Below, piece after piece: positions 1 to 7,798 of a stretch of 64,000 nucleotides of DNA. Both the position numbers and the translations under genes were made by a program. The DNA comes from Paenibacillaceae bacterium. Its GTDB lineage: Bacteria > Bacillota > Bacilli > Paenibacillales > Paenibacillaceae. The notes under the pieces were generated by a model that was given only the letters and a program-made list of their open reading frames with translations, had not been told where the DNA came from and made no database searches. The stretch spans positions 1 to 64,000 of the forward strand of contig CAAFUF010000001.1 of NCBI GenBank assembly GCA_900766135.1. Direction: 5' to 3'. Each line of letters opens with the position of its first letter. Position 1 is the stretch's first letter.

Positions 1-10
1 ACGCGCACCA
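1..10 (+). tRNA. Possible 3' end of a tRNA cut by the window edge
   Basis: The first ten bases end in ACCA and lie six bases ahead of a tRNA in a tight tRNA cluster, so they may be the acceptor end of a preceding tRNA. Too little is present to identify it. Confidence 0.4.
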
Positions 11-15
11 TTTAT

Positions 16-90
16 GCGGACGTGGCTCACCGGTAGAGCATCGCCTTGCCAAGGCGAGGGTCGCGGGTTCGCTTCCCGTCGTCCGCTCCA
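16..90 (+). tRNA. tRNA-Gly (anticodon GCC)
   Basis: A full cloverleaf can be drawn. The acceptor arms GCGGACG and GTCCGC pair, the anticodon loop is TTGCCAA (GCC) on a five-pair stem, the T-loop is TTCGCTT, and CCA is encoded. It is first of four closely spaced tRNAs that are probably processed from one transcript. Confidence 0.95.
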
Positions 91-99
91 TCTTCATAC

Positions 100-176
100 G
101 CGCCCTTAGCTCAGCTGGATAGAGCGTTTGACTACGAATCAAAAGGTCAGGAGTTCGAATCTCTTAGGGCGCGCCA
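100..176 (+). tRNA. tRNA-Arg (anticodon ACG)
   Basis: The acceptor stem pairs GCGCCCT with AGGGCGC, the anticodon loop is CTACGAA (ACG), the T-loop is TTCGAAT, and a 3' GCCA is encoded. The ACG anticodon would normally be edited to ICG by TadA, so this tRNA should read CGU, CGC and CGA. Confidence 0.96.
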
Positions 177-203
177 CTTTTTAATTCCATATCACCTTAT
201 TGA

Positions 204-280
204 CGGGATGTAGCTCAGCTTGGTAGAGCACCTGGTTTGGGACCAGGGGGTCGCATGTTCGAATCGTGTCATCCCGACCA
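204..280 (+). tRNA. tRNA-Pro (anticodon TGG)
   Basis: The acceptor stem pairs CGGGATG with CATCCCG, the anticodon loop is TTTGGGA (TGG) on a CCTGG/CCAGG stem, the T-loop is TTCGAAT, and ACCA is encoded. The leading C1-G72 pair is typical of bacterial tRNA-Pro. Confidence 0.96.
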
Positions 281-292
281 TTTCTTTAAGGT

Positions 293-366
293 GCGGGTGT
301 AGTTCAATGGTAGGACTCCAGCCTTCCAAGCTGGTAGCGTGGGTTCGATTCCCATCACCCGCTCCA
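293..366 (+). tRNA. tRNA-Gly (anticodon TCC)
   Basis: The acceptor stem pairs GCGGGTG with CACCCGC, the anticodon loop is CTTCCAA (TCC), the T-loop is TTCGATT, and TCCA is encoded. It is the last tRNA of the cluster. Together with the GCC tRNA it covers all glycine codons. Confidence 0.96.
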
Positions 367-377
367 TACATAACAGC

Positions 378-406
378 AACATCATCGGATAAGATGATGT
401 TTTTTG
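378..406 (+). terminator. Intrinsic terminator of the tRNA cluster
   Basis: AACATCATC pairs with GATGATGTT around a six-base loop and is followed at once by a run of T. It ends the tRNA transcript. Confidence 0.85.
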
Positions 407-703
407 TTATAATTTTAGACATGATCTTATTCCCGGGTATAAAAGTTTTCTATCATTAACTTATACCCTTGCATTTTACTGCTTTACCGTGTTAGGGTAA
501 GTGGAGTTGGGAAGAATGGCTATCCTGTGCGCGTCTCAGGGCGGTTCAGGACAAATTTCTTACAAATTAAGTGAAGATTTTCAGGGCAGTTTATTGTATG
601 ATGTTAAGAAACGCCTGACGAACGCCATTTGGTCTATAACGACAAAAGACGATGACAATGCGGAATCAAGCTTGCTGCATTAGGGATGAAATGGGGGAGA
701 AAC
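407..703 (+). other. Intergenic region before ppc
   Basis: Nearly 300 bases lie between the tRNA terminator and ppc. A 60-codon reading frame at 501-683 has no ribosome site and no recognisable product, so I do not call it. The ppc promoter must lie here, but I cannot pick a clear -35/-10 pair. Confidence 0.5.
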
Positions 704-3499
704 ATGACAGAGTTAACGGTTACCGCAGGAAAAGGCAACTCGAATAACCTGCTTCGGCGCGACATTCGTTTTTTGGGCAATATTCTAGGAGAGGTCCTGG
801 TGCATCAGGGCGGCAATGAGCTCTTGGATATTGTCGAGAAGATACGTGAAGCCAGTAAATCCCTGCGGGCTGTATTTTTACCGGAATTGCATGAAGAATT
901 TAAGGAAATGATCAATTCTCTGGAACCCGGTATCCGTCATCAGGTGATCCGTGCATTTGCGATCTACTTCCAACTGGTGAACATTGCGGAGCAGAACCAC
1001 CGGATTCGCCGTAAACGCGATTACGAGCGTTCTGCCGGGGAAGCCGTCCAGACCGGCACGATTGAGGCGGCCGTCCGCGATTTGAAGGAGCAAGGCTTCA
1101 ACTACGCCGAGGCTCAGGAAATCCTGAACGGCATGTCCCTGGAGTTGGTCATGACGGCCCACCCGACGGAAGCGATGCGCCGCGCGATCCTGGACATTCA
1201 CAAGCGGATCGCTGACGATGTCATGCAGCTCGATAACCCGACGCTCACATACCGGGAAAGGGAACAGCTACGGGAGAAGCTGCTAAACGAGGTGATTACC
1301 CTCTGGCAAACCGACGAGTTGCGCGATCGCAAGCCTACCGTTCTGGATGAAGTCCGAAACGGAATGTACTATTTTCACGAAACCCTATTCCACGTGTTGC
1401 CCGAAGTATATCAGGAATTGGAACGCTGCCTGACCAAATACTATCCGGAGCATTACTGGCACGTGCCAACCTACTTGCGCTTCGGTTCGTGGATCGGCGG
1501 CGACCGGGACGGCAATCCTTCCGTCACTTCGGACGTAACCTGGGAGACGTTGCGGATGCAGCGCAAACTCGCGGTTCGCGAATATCAACGGATTTTGTCC
1601 GAGTTGTTCAAGCACCTTAGCTTTAGCACCAGCATCGTAGACGTAACCGACGAGCTGATGGCCTCCATTCAGCGGGATCGTCTACAAGTCACCTTACGTA
1701 AAACGCAGCAATGGAACAATGATAAAGAGCCGTATCGCATCAAGCTGACGTATATGACGGAGAAGCTGCATAATGTTCTGGATGACAGCAAGAAGGATAC
1801 GCCGGAGCGTTACCCAAGCGTCGAAGCGTTTATCCAGGATCTGAAAATCATCGACCGGAGCTTGCGTCATCACTACGCCGACTATGTTGCCGATACCCAT
1901 ATCAAGAAGCTGATTCGCCAGGCGGAGCTGTTCGGTTTCCATACGGCCACGTTGGATATTCGACAACACAGCAAAGAGCACGAGAACGCCATGACGGAAA
2001 TTTTGGCGAAGATGAACATCGTGGACAATTACGCCGAGCTGGAGGAGCAAGACAAGATCAAGCTGCTGGAACGCTTGTTAAACGACCCGCGGCCATTGAC
2101 TTCTCCTTATCAGGATTACAGCGAGAATACGAAGGAATGCCTGGATGTTTACCGCACGGTATACCTGGCGCAAAAAGAATACGGTCAACAGTGTATCACC
2201 AGCTATCTCATCAGCATGACGGAGGCGGCCAGCGATATTCTTGAGGTCATGGTCTTCTCGAAAGAGGTAGGCTTGTTCCGCAAAGAAGCCGACGGCACGG
2301 TCGTCTGCACCCTGCAATCCGTTCCGCTGTTTGAGACGATTGACGATTTGCATGCCGCACCGGGCATCATGCGCCAGCTGTTCAGCATGCCGATCTATCG
2401 CCAGTCGGTAATGGCTATGAACGATCTTCAAGAGATTATGCTGGGTTACTCTGATAGCAACAAAGATGGCGGCGTGGTTACGGCCAACTGGGAGCTGCGC
2501 GTGGCGCTGAAGCAAATCACGGCGGCGGCCAATGAATTCGGCGTAAAGCTGAAATTCTTCCACGGACGCGGCGGTGCGCTTGGGCGCGGTGGTATGCCGC
2601 TTAACCGCAGCATTCTCGTGCAACCGCCGGAAACGATCGGCGGCGGCATCAAGATCACCGAGCAAGGCGAAGTAATCTCGTCGCGGTATTCCCTGCGAGG
2701 CATCGCCTACCGCAGCTTGGAGCAAGCGACCTCGGCGCTGATAACCGCAGCGATTCAAGCAAAGCTGCATCAAGGACCAAATCCGGAGGAGCAACGTTGG
2801 GAAGAGATCATGACGGGGATTTCCGAGACGTCGCTTCATAAATATCAGGATCTCGTTTTCCGCGAACCGGATTTCTTGAAGTTCTTCCGCGAATCAACGC
2901 CATTGGTAGAGGTGGGCGAGCTGAATATCGGCTCCCGACCTTCCAAGCGGAAGAACAGCGATCGGTTTGAGGATTTGCGTGCGATCCCATGGGTGTTTGC
3001 CTGGACGCAAAGCCGCTATTTGTTCCCGGCATGGTATGCGGCGGGTACCGGTCTGCAGAACTTTTATCAAAACAACGAAGAGAACCTCAAGGTTCTTCAG
3101 GACATGTACCAGAACTTCTCTTTCTTCAGAACGGTCATCGATACACTGCAATTTGCGCTGATCAAAGCGGATTTGGTGATCGCGAAGGAGTACGCGAAGA
3201 TGTGCTCGGATCGTGAGGTCAAGGATCGCATCCTCAGTCAAATTGAAGAGGAGTTCAATATAACGCGGGAAATGGTCTTGAAAATTGCCGGCATTACCGA
3301 GATTCTCGACAATGTACCCGGTCTGCAAGAATCCATCCGTTTGCGTAACCCTTATGTCGATCCGCTCAGCTATCTGCAGGTCCAGCTCTTGACGGAGCTG
3401 CGCACGACGCGCGACCAAGGACAGGACGACGCCGAACTGCTGCGTGAAGTGCTTCTTACGATTAACGGTATTGCCGCTGGTCTTCGGAACACGGGCTGA
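704..3499 (+). CDS. ppc: Phosphoenolpyruvate carboxylase
   Basis: This cytoplasmic enzyme makes oxaloacetate from PEP and bicarbonate and so refills the TCA cycle. The predicted 931 residues fit the family. Visible signatures are MTAHPTE with the catalytic histidine at about residue 153, GSWIGGDRDGNP, the GYSDSNKDGG segment, the glycine-rich loop FHGRGGALGRGG near residue 620, and a C-terminal LRNTG like the usual xRNTG end. I chose the ATG at 704 because GGGGGAG sits about five bases upstream. An in-frame ATG at 686 would add six residues and has a poorer site. The gene appears monocistronic, with a terminator just downstream. It has no regulatory partner nearby. Confidence 0.97.
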   Translation: MTELTVTAGKGNSNNLLRRDIRFLGNILGEVLVHQGGNELLDIVEKIREASKSLRAVFLPELHEEFKEMINSLEPGIRHQVIRAFAIYFQLVNIAEQNHRIRRKRDYERSAGEAVQTGTIEAAVRDLKEQGFNYAEAQEILNGMSLELVMTAHPTEAMRRAILDIHKRIADDVMQLDNPTLTYREREQLREKLLNEVITLWQTDELRDRKPTVLDEVRNGMYYFHETLFHVLPEVYQELERCLTKYYPEHYWHVPTYLRFGSWIGGDRDGNPSVTSDVTWETLRMQRKLAVREYQRILSELFKHLSFSTSIVDVTDELMASIQRDRLQVTLRKTQQWNNDKEPYRIKLTYMTEKLHNVLDDSKKDTPERYPSVEAFIQDLKIIDRSLRHHYADYVADTHIKKLIRQAELFGFHTATLDIRQHSKEHENAMTEILAKMNIVDNYAELEEQDKIKLLERLLNDPRPLTSPYQDYSENTKECLDVYRTVYLAQKEYGQQCITSYLISMTEAASDILEVMVFSKEVGLFRKEADGTVVCTLQSVPLFETIDDLHAAPGIMRQLFSMPIYRQSVMAMNDLQEIMLGYSDSNKDGGVVTANWELRVALKQITAAANEFGVKLKFFHGRGGALGRGGMPLNRSILVQPPETIGGGIKITEQGEVISSRYSLRGIAYRSLEQATSALITAAIQAKLHQGPNPEEQRWEEIMTGISETSLHKYQDLVFREPDFLKFFRESTPLVEVGELNIGSRPSKRKNSDRFEDLRAIPWVFAWTQSRYLFPAWYAAGTGLQNFYQNNEENLKVLQDMYQNFSFFRTVIDTLQFALIKADLVIAKEYAKMCSDREVKDRILSQIEEEFNITREMVLKIAGITEILDNVPGLQESIRLRNPYVDPLSYLQVQLLTELRTTRDQGQDDAELLREVLLTINGIAAGLRNTG

Positions 3500-3528
3500 T
3501 ACCTGCGATTGACGACAGGAAAGCCAAG

Positions 3529-3562
3529 CCGGGCCTTCTCCATGAGGAGGTCCGGTTTTTTG
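3529..3562 (+). terminator. Intrinsic terminator of ppc
   Basis: CCGGGCCTTC pairs with GGAGGTCCGG (including G-T pairs) and is followed by TTTTTT. Confidence 0.85.
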
Positions 3563-3639
3563 CTTTCGGCTTTGGCCGAATGTATTGCATTTTGCAAAAA
3601 GTTGCATTAACATTTGAATGAAGTGCCGACGACTGGATG

Positions 3640-3905
3640 TACCCTTTTATTATTCAAAAAGTCAGGTTTTGAGCACCGAGAAGGTTGGATAAAGCCAGGG
3701 AGTGAGTAGCGGAGCGTAGCCCTAAGTTACGTGAGCAACTGAAATGTTTCCGAAGGAAACAGGCTTCGGAAGCATCCGCTCGGACCGGCTGAATTCAAGA
3801 TTCGACGTCGAATAACGACTTGATACGGCTTCGTGATCGAAAGATGACTTTAAACCAAAGGGACGAATAGCCGGACAGGCAGGGTACAAGTACCTGAGCC
3901 CTTCC
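3640..3905. repeat. Structured non-coding stretch before sigW, possible dispersed repeat
   Basis: This 270-base stretch has no credible ORF but several compact inverted repeats. They are GTTTCC-GAA-GGAAAC at 3746-3760, GCTTCGGAAGC at 3763-3773, and the perfect 14-base palindrome ATTCGACGTCGAAT at 3800-3813, which is flanked by TCAAG and CTTGA. The style resembles intergenic repeats I associate with Paenibacillus genomes, but I cannot confirm copies elsewhere. It could instead be a structured 5' leader of sigW. Confidence 0.4.
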
Positions 3906-3924
3906 AACCGATTTGGGGGAAAAT

Positions 3925-4500
3925 ATGGTGGTGGAACATTTCGATGCAAGACTGGTGAAGCTGGCCCGTAAAGGGGATCAGGGAGCCTTCGCCGAACTTG
4001 TCGATCTATATAAGGATAAGCTTTATCACCTCGCCTACCGGATGCTGTCCAACCGGCATGAGGCGGAGGATGTCGTGCAAGAGACGTTTTTAAGGGTGCA
4101 CAAAAATTGGGCCCGATACGACGATAAACAGAAGTTCTCCACGTGGATTTACCGGATTGCGACCAACTTGTGCATTGATCGGCTGCGCAAGCGGAAGCCG
4201 AGTTATTATTTGGACGCGGAGATGAACGATCAAGAAGGCATGGACGGATACACCTTGATCCCTGGAGACGAACGCACGCCGGAATCGGAATACCTGCTGT
4301 CGGAAACGCAGCAAACCATCCATCAAGCCATCGACGGATTACCCGCCAAATACAAGTCGGTGATCGTGCTCCGTTATCTGCAGGAAATGTCGCTGCAGGA
4401 GATCAGCGAAGTGTTGGATATGCCGGTGACGACGGTCAAGACGCGTGTTCACCGCGGGCGGGAATTTTTGCGCAAGAAACTGGAACACAAAATGATATAA
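3925..4500 (+). CDS. sigW: ECF RNA polymerase sigma factor, SigW-like
   Basis: This is a 191-residue sigma-70 family protein of the ECF group. Region 2 is visible as YKDKLYHLAYRMLSNRHEAEDVVQETFLRV with KFSTWIYRIATNLCIDRLR, and region 4 as YLQEMSLQEISEVLDMPVTTVKTRVHRGREFL. The DRLRKRKPSYYLDAE segment closely recalls Bacillus SigW, which runs the response to envelope stress and antimicrobial peptides. The ATG at 3925 follows a GGGGGA site. A TTG at 3913 or the GTG codons just after are alternatives. Its inhibitor gene follows 134 bases downstream, with a SigW-type promoter between them. I see no TGAAAC/CGTA promoter upstream of the sigma gene itself. Confidence 0.93.
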   Translation: MVVEHFDARLVKLARKGDQGAFAELVDLYKDKLYHLAYRMLSNRHEAEDVVQETFLRVHKNWARYDDKQKFSTWIYRIATNLCIDRLRKRKPSYYLDAEMNDQEGMDGYTLIPGDERTPESEYLLSETQQTIHQAIDGLPAKYKSVIVLRYLQEMSLQEISEVLDMPVTTVKTRVHRGREFLRKKLEHKMI

Positions 4501-4529
4501 AAATTGTACTCCTCCAAGGACTTATTTTT

Positions 4530-4555
4530 TGAAACGGATTTTGAACCGTTACGTA
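4530..4555 (+). promoter_or_regulatory. SigW-type ECF promoter upstream of the anti-sigma gene
   Basis: TGAAAC at 4530-4535 is separated by exactly 16 bases from CGTA at 4552-4555. This is the SigW consensus spacing. It lies 80 bases ahead of the anti-sigma start and after the sigma stop codon. Confidence 0.75.
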
Positions 4556-4634
4556 TTGTAAGGTAGGACGACTATGATCTTAGCCGTGCCCTCCGCTTTT
4601 TGCATAGATGATACTACTGAAAGGATTGGCTGAT

Positions 4635-5255
4635 ATGGAATGCAAACATGCCTCATCCATGATGCATGATTACCTGGACGGCGAACTGAGCCGCGACCAA
4701 GTCGAACAGCTGAAGCTGCATCTAGACCAGTGTCCGGATTGCCTAAAGGAATTCAGGGAATTGGAACGAACCGAAATGATGCTGTTTGCAACGATCAAGC
4801 AGCATACGAACATCTCGGCTCCCGATGAACTGGTGAACCGGATCATCAGCCAGATCCCGAGTCAGCCCAAGCAACAGGCATGGATCCAGTGGATCAAGCG
4901 CCATCCGGCGTTGACGGCGGCAGCGATGTTCTTGTTGGTGATGCTGTTCAGCGCGGTATCGCTTTGGGATAGCGACGATCAGCTCATTGTCAAAGGAGCG
5001 GACCTGGATCAGGTCATTATTCAAGGCGATACGGTCACCGTACCGAGCGATTCCAAAATTGTCGGGAACTTGACCATCGAGAACGGCAAAGCCGAAATTT
5101 ACGGCGAAGTTCAAGGCAACTTGACCGTAATTGACGGCTCCTATTACCAAGCCTCCACGGCGCATATCTCGGGCGAAGTCAGGCAGATCGACCAAGCGCT
5201 GGACTGGATCTGGTACAGGATCATCAATACGTTTACGGAAGTCGCCTATAGGTGA
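4635..5255 (+). CDS. rsiW: Membrane anti-sigma factor with zinc-binding domain (RsiW-like)
   Basis: This 206-residue protein probably holds the SigW-like factor inactive at the membrane. The N-terminal ZAS domain carries Cys3, His29, Cys33 and Cys36 (HxxxCxxC plus an upstream Cys). One membrane helix spans about residues 91-111. Family members are degraded stepwise, at the outside and then in the membrane, to release the sigma factor. The outer part, about residues 120-190, has short repeats such as KIVGNLTIENGKAEIYGEVQGNL, like the beta-helix of bactofilins. The ATG at 4635 has AAAGGA nine bases upstream. An upstream in-frame ATG at 4608 lacks one. An SigW-type promoter precedes it, so the inhibitor should be induced by its own target. 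Confidence 0.88.
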   Translation: MECKHASSMMHDYLDGELSRDQVEQLKLHLDQCPDCLKEFRELERTEMMLFATIKQHTNISAPDELVNRIISQIPSQPKQQAWIQWIKRHPALTAAAMFLLVMLFSAVSLWDSDDQLIVKGADLDQVIIQGDTVTVPSDSKIVGNLTIENGKAEIYGEVQGNLTVIDGSYYQASTAHISGEVRQIDQALDWIWYRIINTFTEVAYR

Positions 5256-5280
5256 CGATAAGACAATGTTGAATAAATTG

Positions 5281-5312
5281 GCGCCTCCCCTGCGGGAATA
5301 CGGCGCTTTTTT
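5281..5312 (+). terminator. Intrinsic terminator of sigW-rsiW
   Basis: GCGCCTCCC and GGGAATACGGCGC form a stem with a small internal loop, followed by TTTTTT. Confidence 0.75.
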
Positions 5313-5374
5313 ATTTGGAGAGATCAGGGAAAAATTTACAATGAATACGGAATGAACCTATTTTTACTGGATGC

Positions 5375-5401
5375 TTGCATCTGACATGTGAACGTTATAA
5401 C
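5375..5401 (+). promoter_or_regulatory. Possible promoter of cdaA
   Basis: TTGCAT is followed after 15 bases by TATAAC, about 105 bases ahead of cdaA. The short spacer makes this tentative. Confidence 0.35.
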
Positions 5402-5504
5402 CTAGTAATTAGGGGAAACTTATAGAGACAAGCTTGCAGGCTGTACATATCGTTTCCTTATCGGCGGGCCAATCGTCCGCAAGGAACATTCCGGGGGTCG
5501 CAAC

Positions 5505-6335
5505 ATGAACTATTTTGTAAATCTGACTTGGCAGGATACCATCAAGGATGTTATCGATATCCTCATCGTTACTTATATCATATATCACCTGATTCTGCTT
5601 GTGCGCGGGACGCGGGCCGTTCAACTGCTCAAGGGGATTCTGGTCCTGGTGTTTATTTGGGCCGTGAGTACCTGGTTCGATTTGTACACGCTCAAATGGT
5701 TGATGAACCAGATGTTTACGTTCGGGGTGCTGGCGATCTTCATCATTTTTCAGCCGGAGCTTAGACGCGCCTTGGAGCAGCTCGGCCGGGGCAAGCTGTT
5801 CGGTCGGAACAGTGCGGACGAAGAGGAATTCGGCAAAGAGATCGGCGAGATCATTAAGGCCGTAAATTATTTATCACGTAGAAAGATAGGGGCCCTTATC
5901 GTTTTTGAACGCGATACGGGATTAAACGAATATACCGAATCGGGGATTCCGATGCAGTCCGTCATTTCTTCGCAGCTGCTGATCAACATCTTCATCCCGA
6001 ATACGCCGTTGCATGATGGTGCCGTGATCATTCAGGGCCACCGGATTTCTGCTGCGGCTTGCTATTTGCCGCTGTCGGAGAATCCATTCATCAGCAAGGA
6101 GCTGGGTACAAGGCACCGGGCGGCGATCGGGATCAGCGAGGTTGGCGATGCGGTCTCCATCGTTGTCTCCGAGGAGACGGGGCAAATTTCGTTGGCGATT
6201 GACGGCCAGGTCGTTCGGGACATCAACGAGGAATCGCTGATTTCCAAGCTGTATGCGGAACTAGGTCCCAATTCGAACGCCAAAGAAAAACGCAGCCCGT
6301 TCCGCAGACGGAAGGAGGCCGGCAAAAATGGATAA
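5505..6335 (+). CDS. cdaA: Membrane diadenylate cyclase CdaA
   Basis: It makes c-di-AMP from two ATP. The second messenger controls potassium and osmolyte balance and cell-wall integrity. The 276-residue protein has three N-terminal membrane helices (about residues 10-90) and a DAC domain. The DGA motif has Asp171, the same position I recall as essential in Bacillus and Listeria CdaA, and the RHR motif is at 203-205. A GGGGGT site precedes the ATG. It overlaps the next gene, cdaR, by eight bases, and glmM follows. This order is conserved in Firmicutes, where CdaR and GlmM bind CdaA and tune its activity. Confidence 0.96.
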   Translation: MNYFVNLTWQDTIKDVIDILIVTYIIYHLILLVRGTRAVQLLKGILVLVFIWAVSTWFDLYTLKWLMNQMFTFGVLAIFIIFQPELRRALEQLGRGKLFGRNSADEEEFGKEIGEIIKAVNYLSRRKIGALIVFERDTGLNEYTESGIPMQSVISSQLLINIFIPNTPLHDGAVIIQGHRISAAACYLPLSENPFISKELGTRHRAAIGISEVGDAVSIVVSEETGQISLAIDGQVVRDINEESLISKLYAELGPNSNAKEKRSPFRRRKEAGKNG

Positions 6336-7698
6336 ATGGTTGACTCATAACAATTTTGCCAAGGTCCTCGCGCTGGTGTTTAGCATTATTCTGTGGGCCA
6401 TGGTGCATCTGGACAGCGGAACTCCCGTCGACTCCACGACCCTGGCGCAGCCGCGATTCATCGATAACGTCAAAATCGAAGTAACCGGATTTGACGAGGA
6501 CAAATATATTTTGTATGACCTTGAGCCAAGCACGGTGCGCATGGAGGTCAAAGGCAAACGGATTGATCTGACCACGAACTTCTCCGATTATAAGGCAAGA
6601 CTGGATCTGGAAAATCTGGGCCCTGGAACGTTTACGCTCCCGTTGACCCATGAGCTTCCTCCTGGTGTTGATTTGATCTCGATGGACCCTTCCATCGTAA
6701 AAGTGACGATTGAAGCAAAAGAGACCCGGTCGATGCCCGTGACCATCGTCACGAAAGGGGAGCCGGCCGACGGGCTGGTGCTTGGGACTCCGATTGTTTC
6801 CGGGAGCGGCTCTGTCGATGTGACACTGCCCGCAAGCGAAGTGAAAGAGCTAAGCAAAGTGGAAGGCACGGTGGACGTTACGGGGCTGAAAGAGTCGGTC
6901 AAAGGCAAAAGCGTCAAGCTGACGGCATATGATATGCAAGGGCAGCCGATGGAGAATGCGAAAATTTCGCCTAGTTCCGTGGATGTGGATGTACCGATCA
7001 ACAAGTTATACAAAAACGTGCCGCTCGAGATACGCAAATCGGGACAGCTGCCTTCCGGGTATGTCCTAACCGGTGTCGAGACCGACGTGGAAGGCGTCGT
7101 TCTGTACGGCTCCAAGGAAGCGTTGGAGGGTATATCCTCCTATCTGCTAACGGTCGACGTGAGTCGTTCTGACGGGGCGCCTGAGACTAAATACTCGGTG
7201 GACTTGACTCCTCCGGAAGGTTTTGAGAAAATCGAGCCGAGCTCTGTCACGATCACATTGCATGTCATGCCGGGCGGGCAAAAGCAGCTTGACGGGATCC
7301 CGGTGACGTTGAAAAACGCCGGATCTTTGTACGACGTAAAGTGGGTTCGGCCGACCGAACCGAAGCTGAGTCTGACCGTAGTCGGGTCCAAAGAGGCGTT
7401 GGAGGCTCTCCAGCCGGAGAACGTTCAATTGACGGCGGACCTGGCGCATCTGGGAGCGGGAACGCACACCGTCCCGATCGAGATTCAACTGCCGGAGGGC
7501 GTGGAATTGGCGGACCCTGGACTTTCAATGACCGTTGACGTGGAGCTGACGGAGAAAGGAAATCCGGCCTCCGGTGTGCCTGAGGAGCCATCGGATCCGG
7601 CGGACGGCGCACAAAACCCGGCCGGAAACGGGACGCCTCCCCAACAAGAAGGTGGAGGCAATGCGACAGAGGATGTGACCTCGGGTAACGGTACGTAA
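6328..7698 (+). CDS. cdaR: CdaA regulatory protein CdaR (YbbR-domain protein)
   Basis: This is a 456-residue membrane-anchored regulator of the c-di-AMP cyclase. A single helix near residues 11-27 (LALVFSIILWAMVHL) is followed by an extracytoplasmic part with about four YbbR repeats, seen as recurring beta-rich segments ending in phrases like ITLHV, VDVDVPI and MTVDVEL. The tail from about 405 is low complexity (Pro, Gly, Asn) and differs from the rest. The start overlaps the end of cdaA by eight bases, with AAGGAGG upstream, so translation is probably coupled. In related bacteria it binds CdaA and changes its output. Confidence 0.94.
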   Translation: MDKWLTHNNFAKVLALVFSIILWAMVHLDSGTPVDSTTLAQPRFIDNVKIEVTGFDEDKYILYDLEPSTVRMEVKGKRIDLTTNFSDYKARLDLENLGPGTFTLPLTHELPPGVDLISMDPSIVKVTIEAKETRSMPVTIVTKGEPADGLVLGTPIVSGSGSVDVTLPASEVKELSKVEGTVDVTGLKESVKGKSVKLTAYDMQGQPMENAKISPSSVDVDVPINKLYKNVPLEIRKSGQLPSGYVLTGVETDVEGVVLYGSKEALEGISSYLLTVDVSRSDGAPETKYSVDLTPPEGFEKIEPSSVTITLHVMPGGQKQLDGIPVTLKNAGSLYDVKWVRPTEPKLSLTVVGSKEALEALQPENVQLTADLAHLGAGTHTVPIEIQLPEGVELADPGLSMTVDVELTEKGNPASGVPEEPSDPADGAQNPAGNGTPPQQEGGGNATEDVTSGNGT

Positions 7699-7798
7699 CG
7701 AGAACATAAGCGGACAACCAAGAATATAGACCGGACAGTCACCCCCGGGAGACGAGGAGAACGGTGCGGTACTGGCAAAATGCTGAAGGAGTGAAACC

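Noticed and set aside
220..459. 79-codon frame over the tRNAs
   Set aside because: It overlaps structured tRNA genes.
501..683. 60-codon frame ahead of ppc
   Set aside because: No ribosome site, no homologue I recognise, and it lies in the expected ppc leader.
2894..3613. 239-codon antisense frame across the end of ppc
   Set aside because: It is a mirror of a conserved gene with high third-position GC. It has no ribosome site and no domain.
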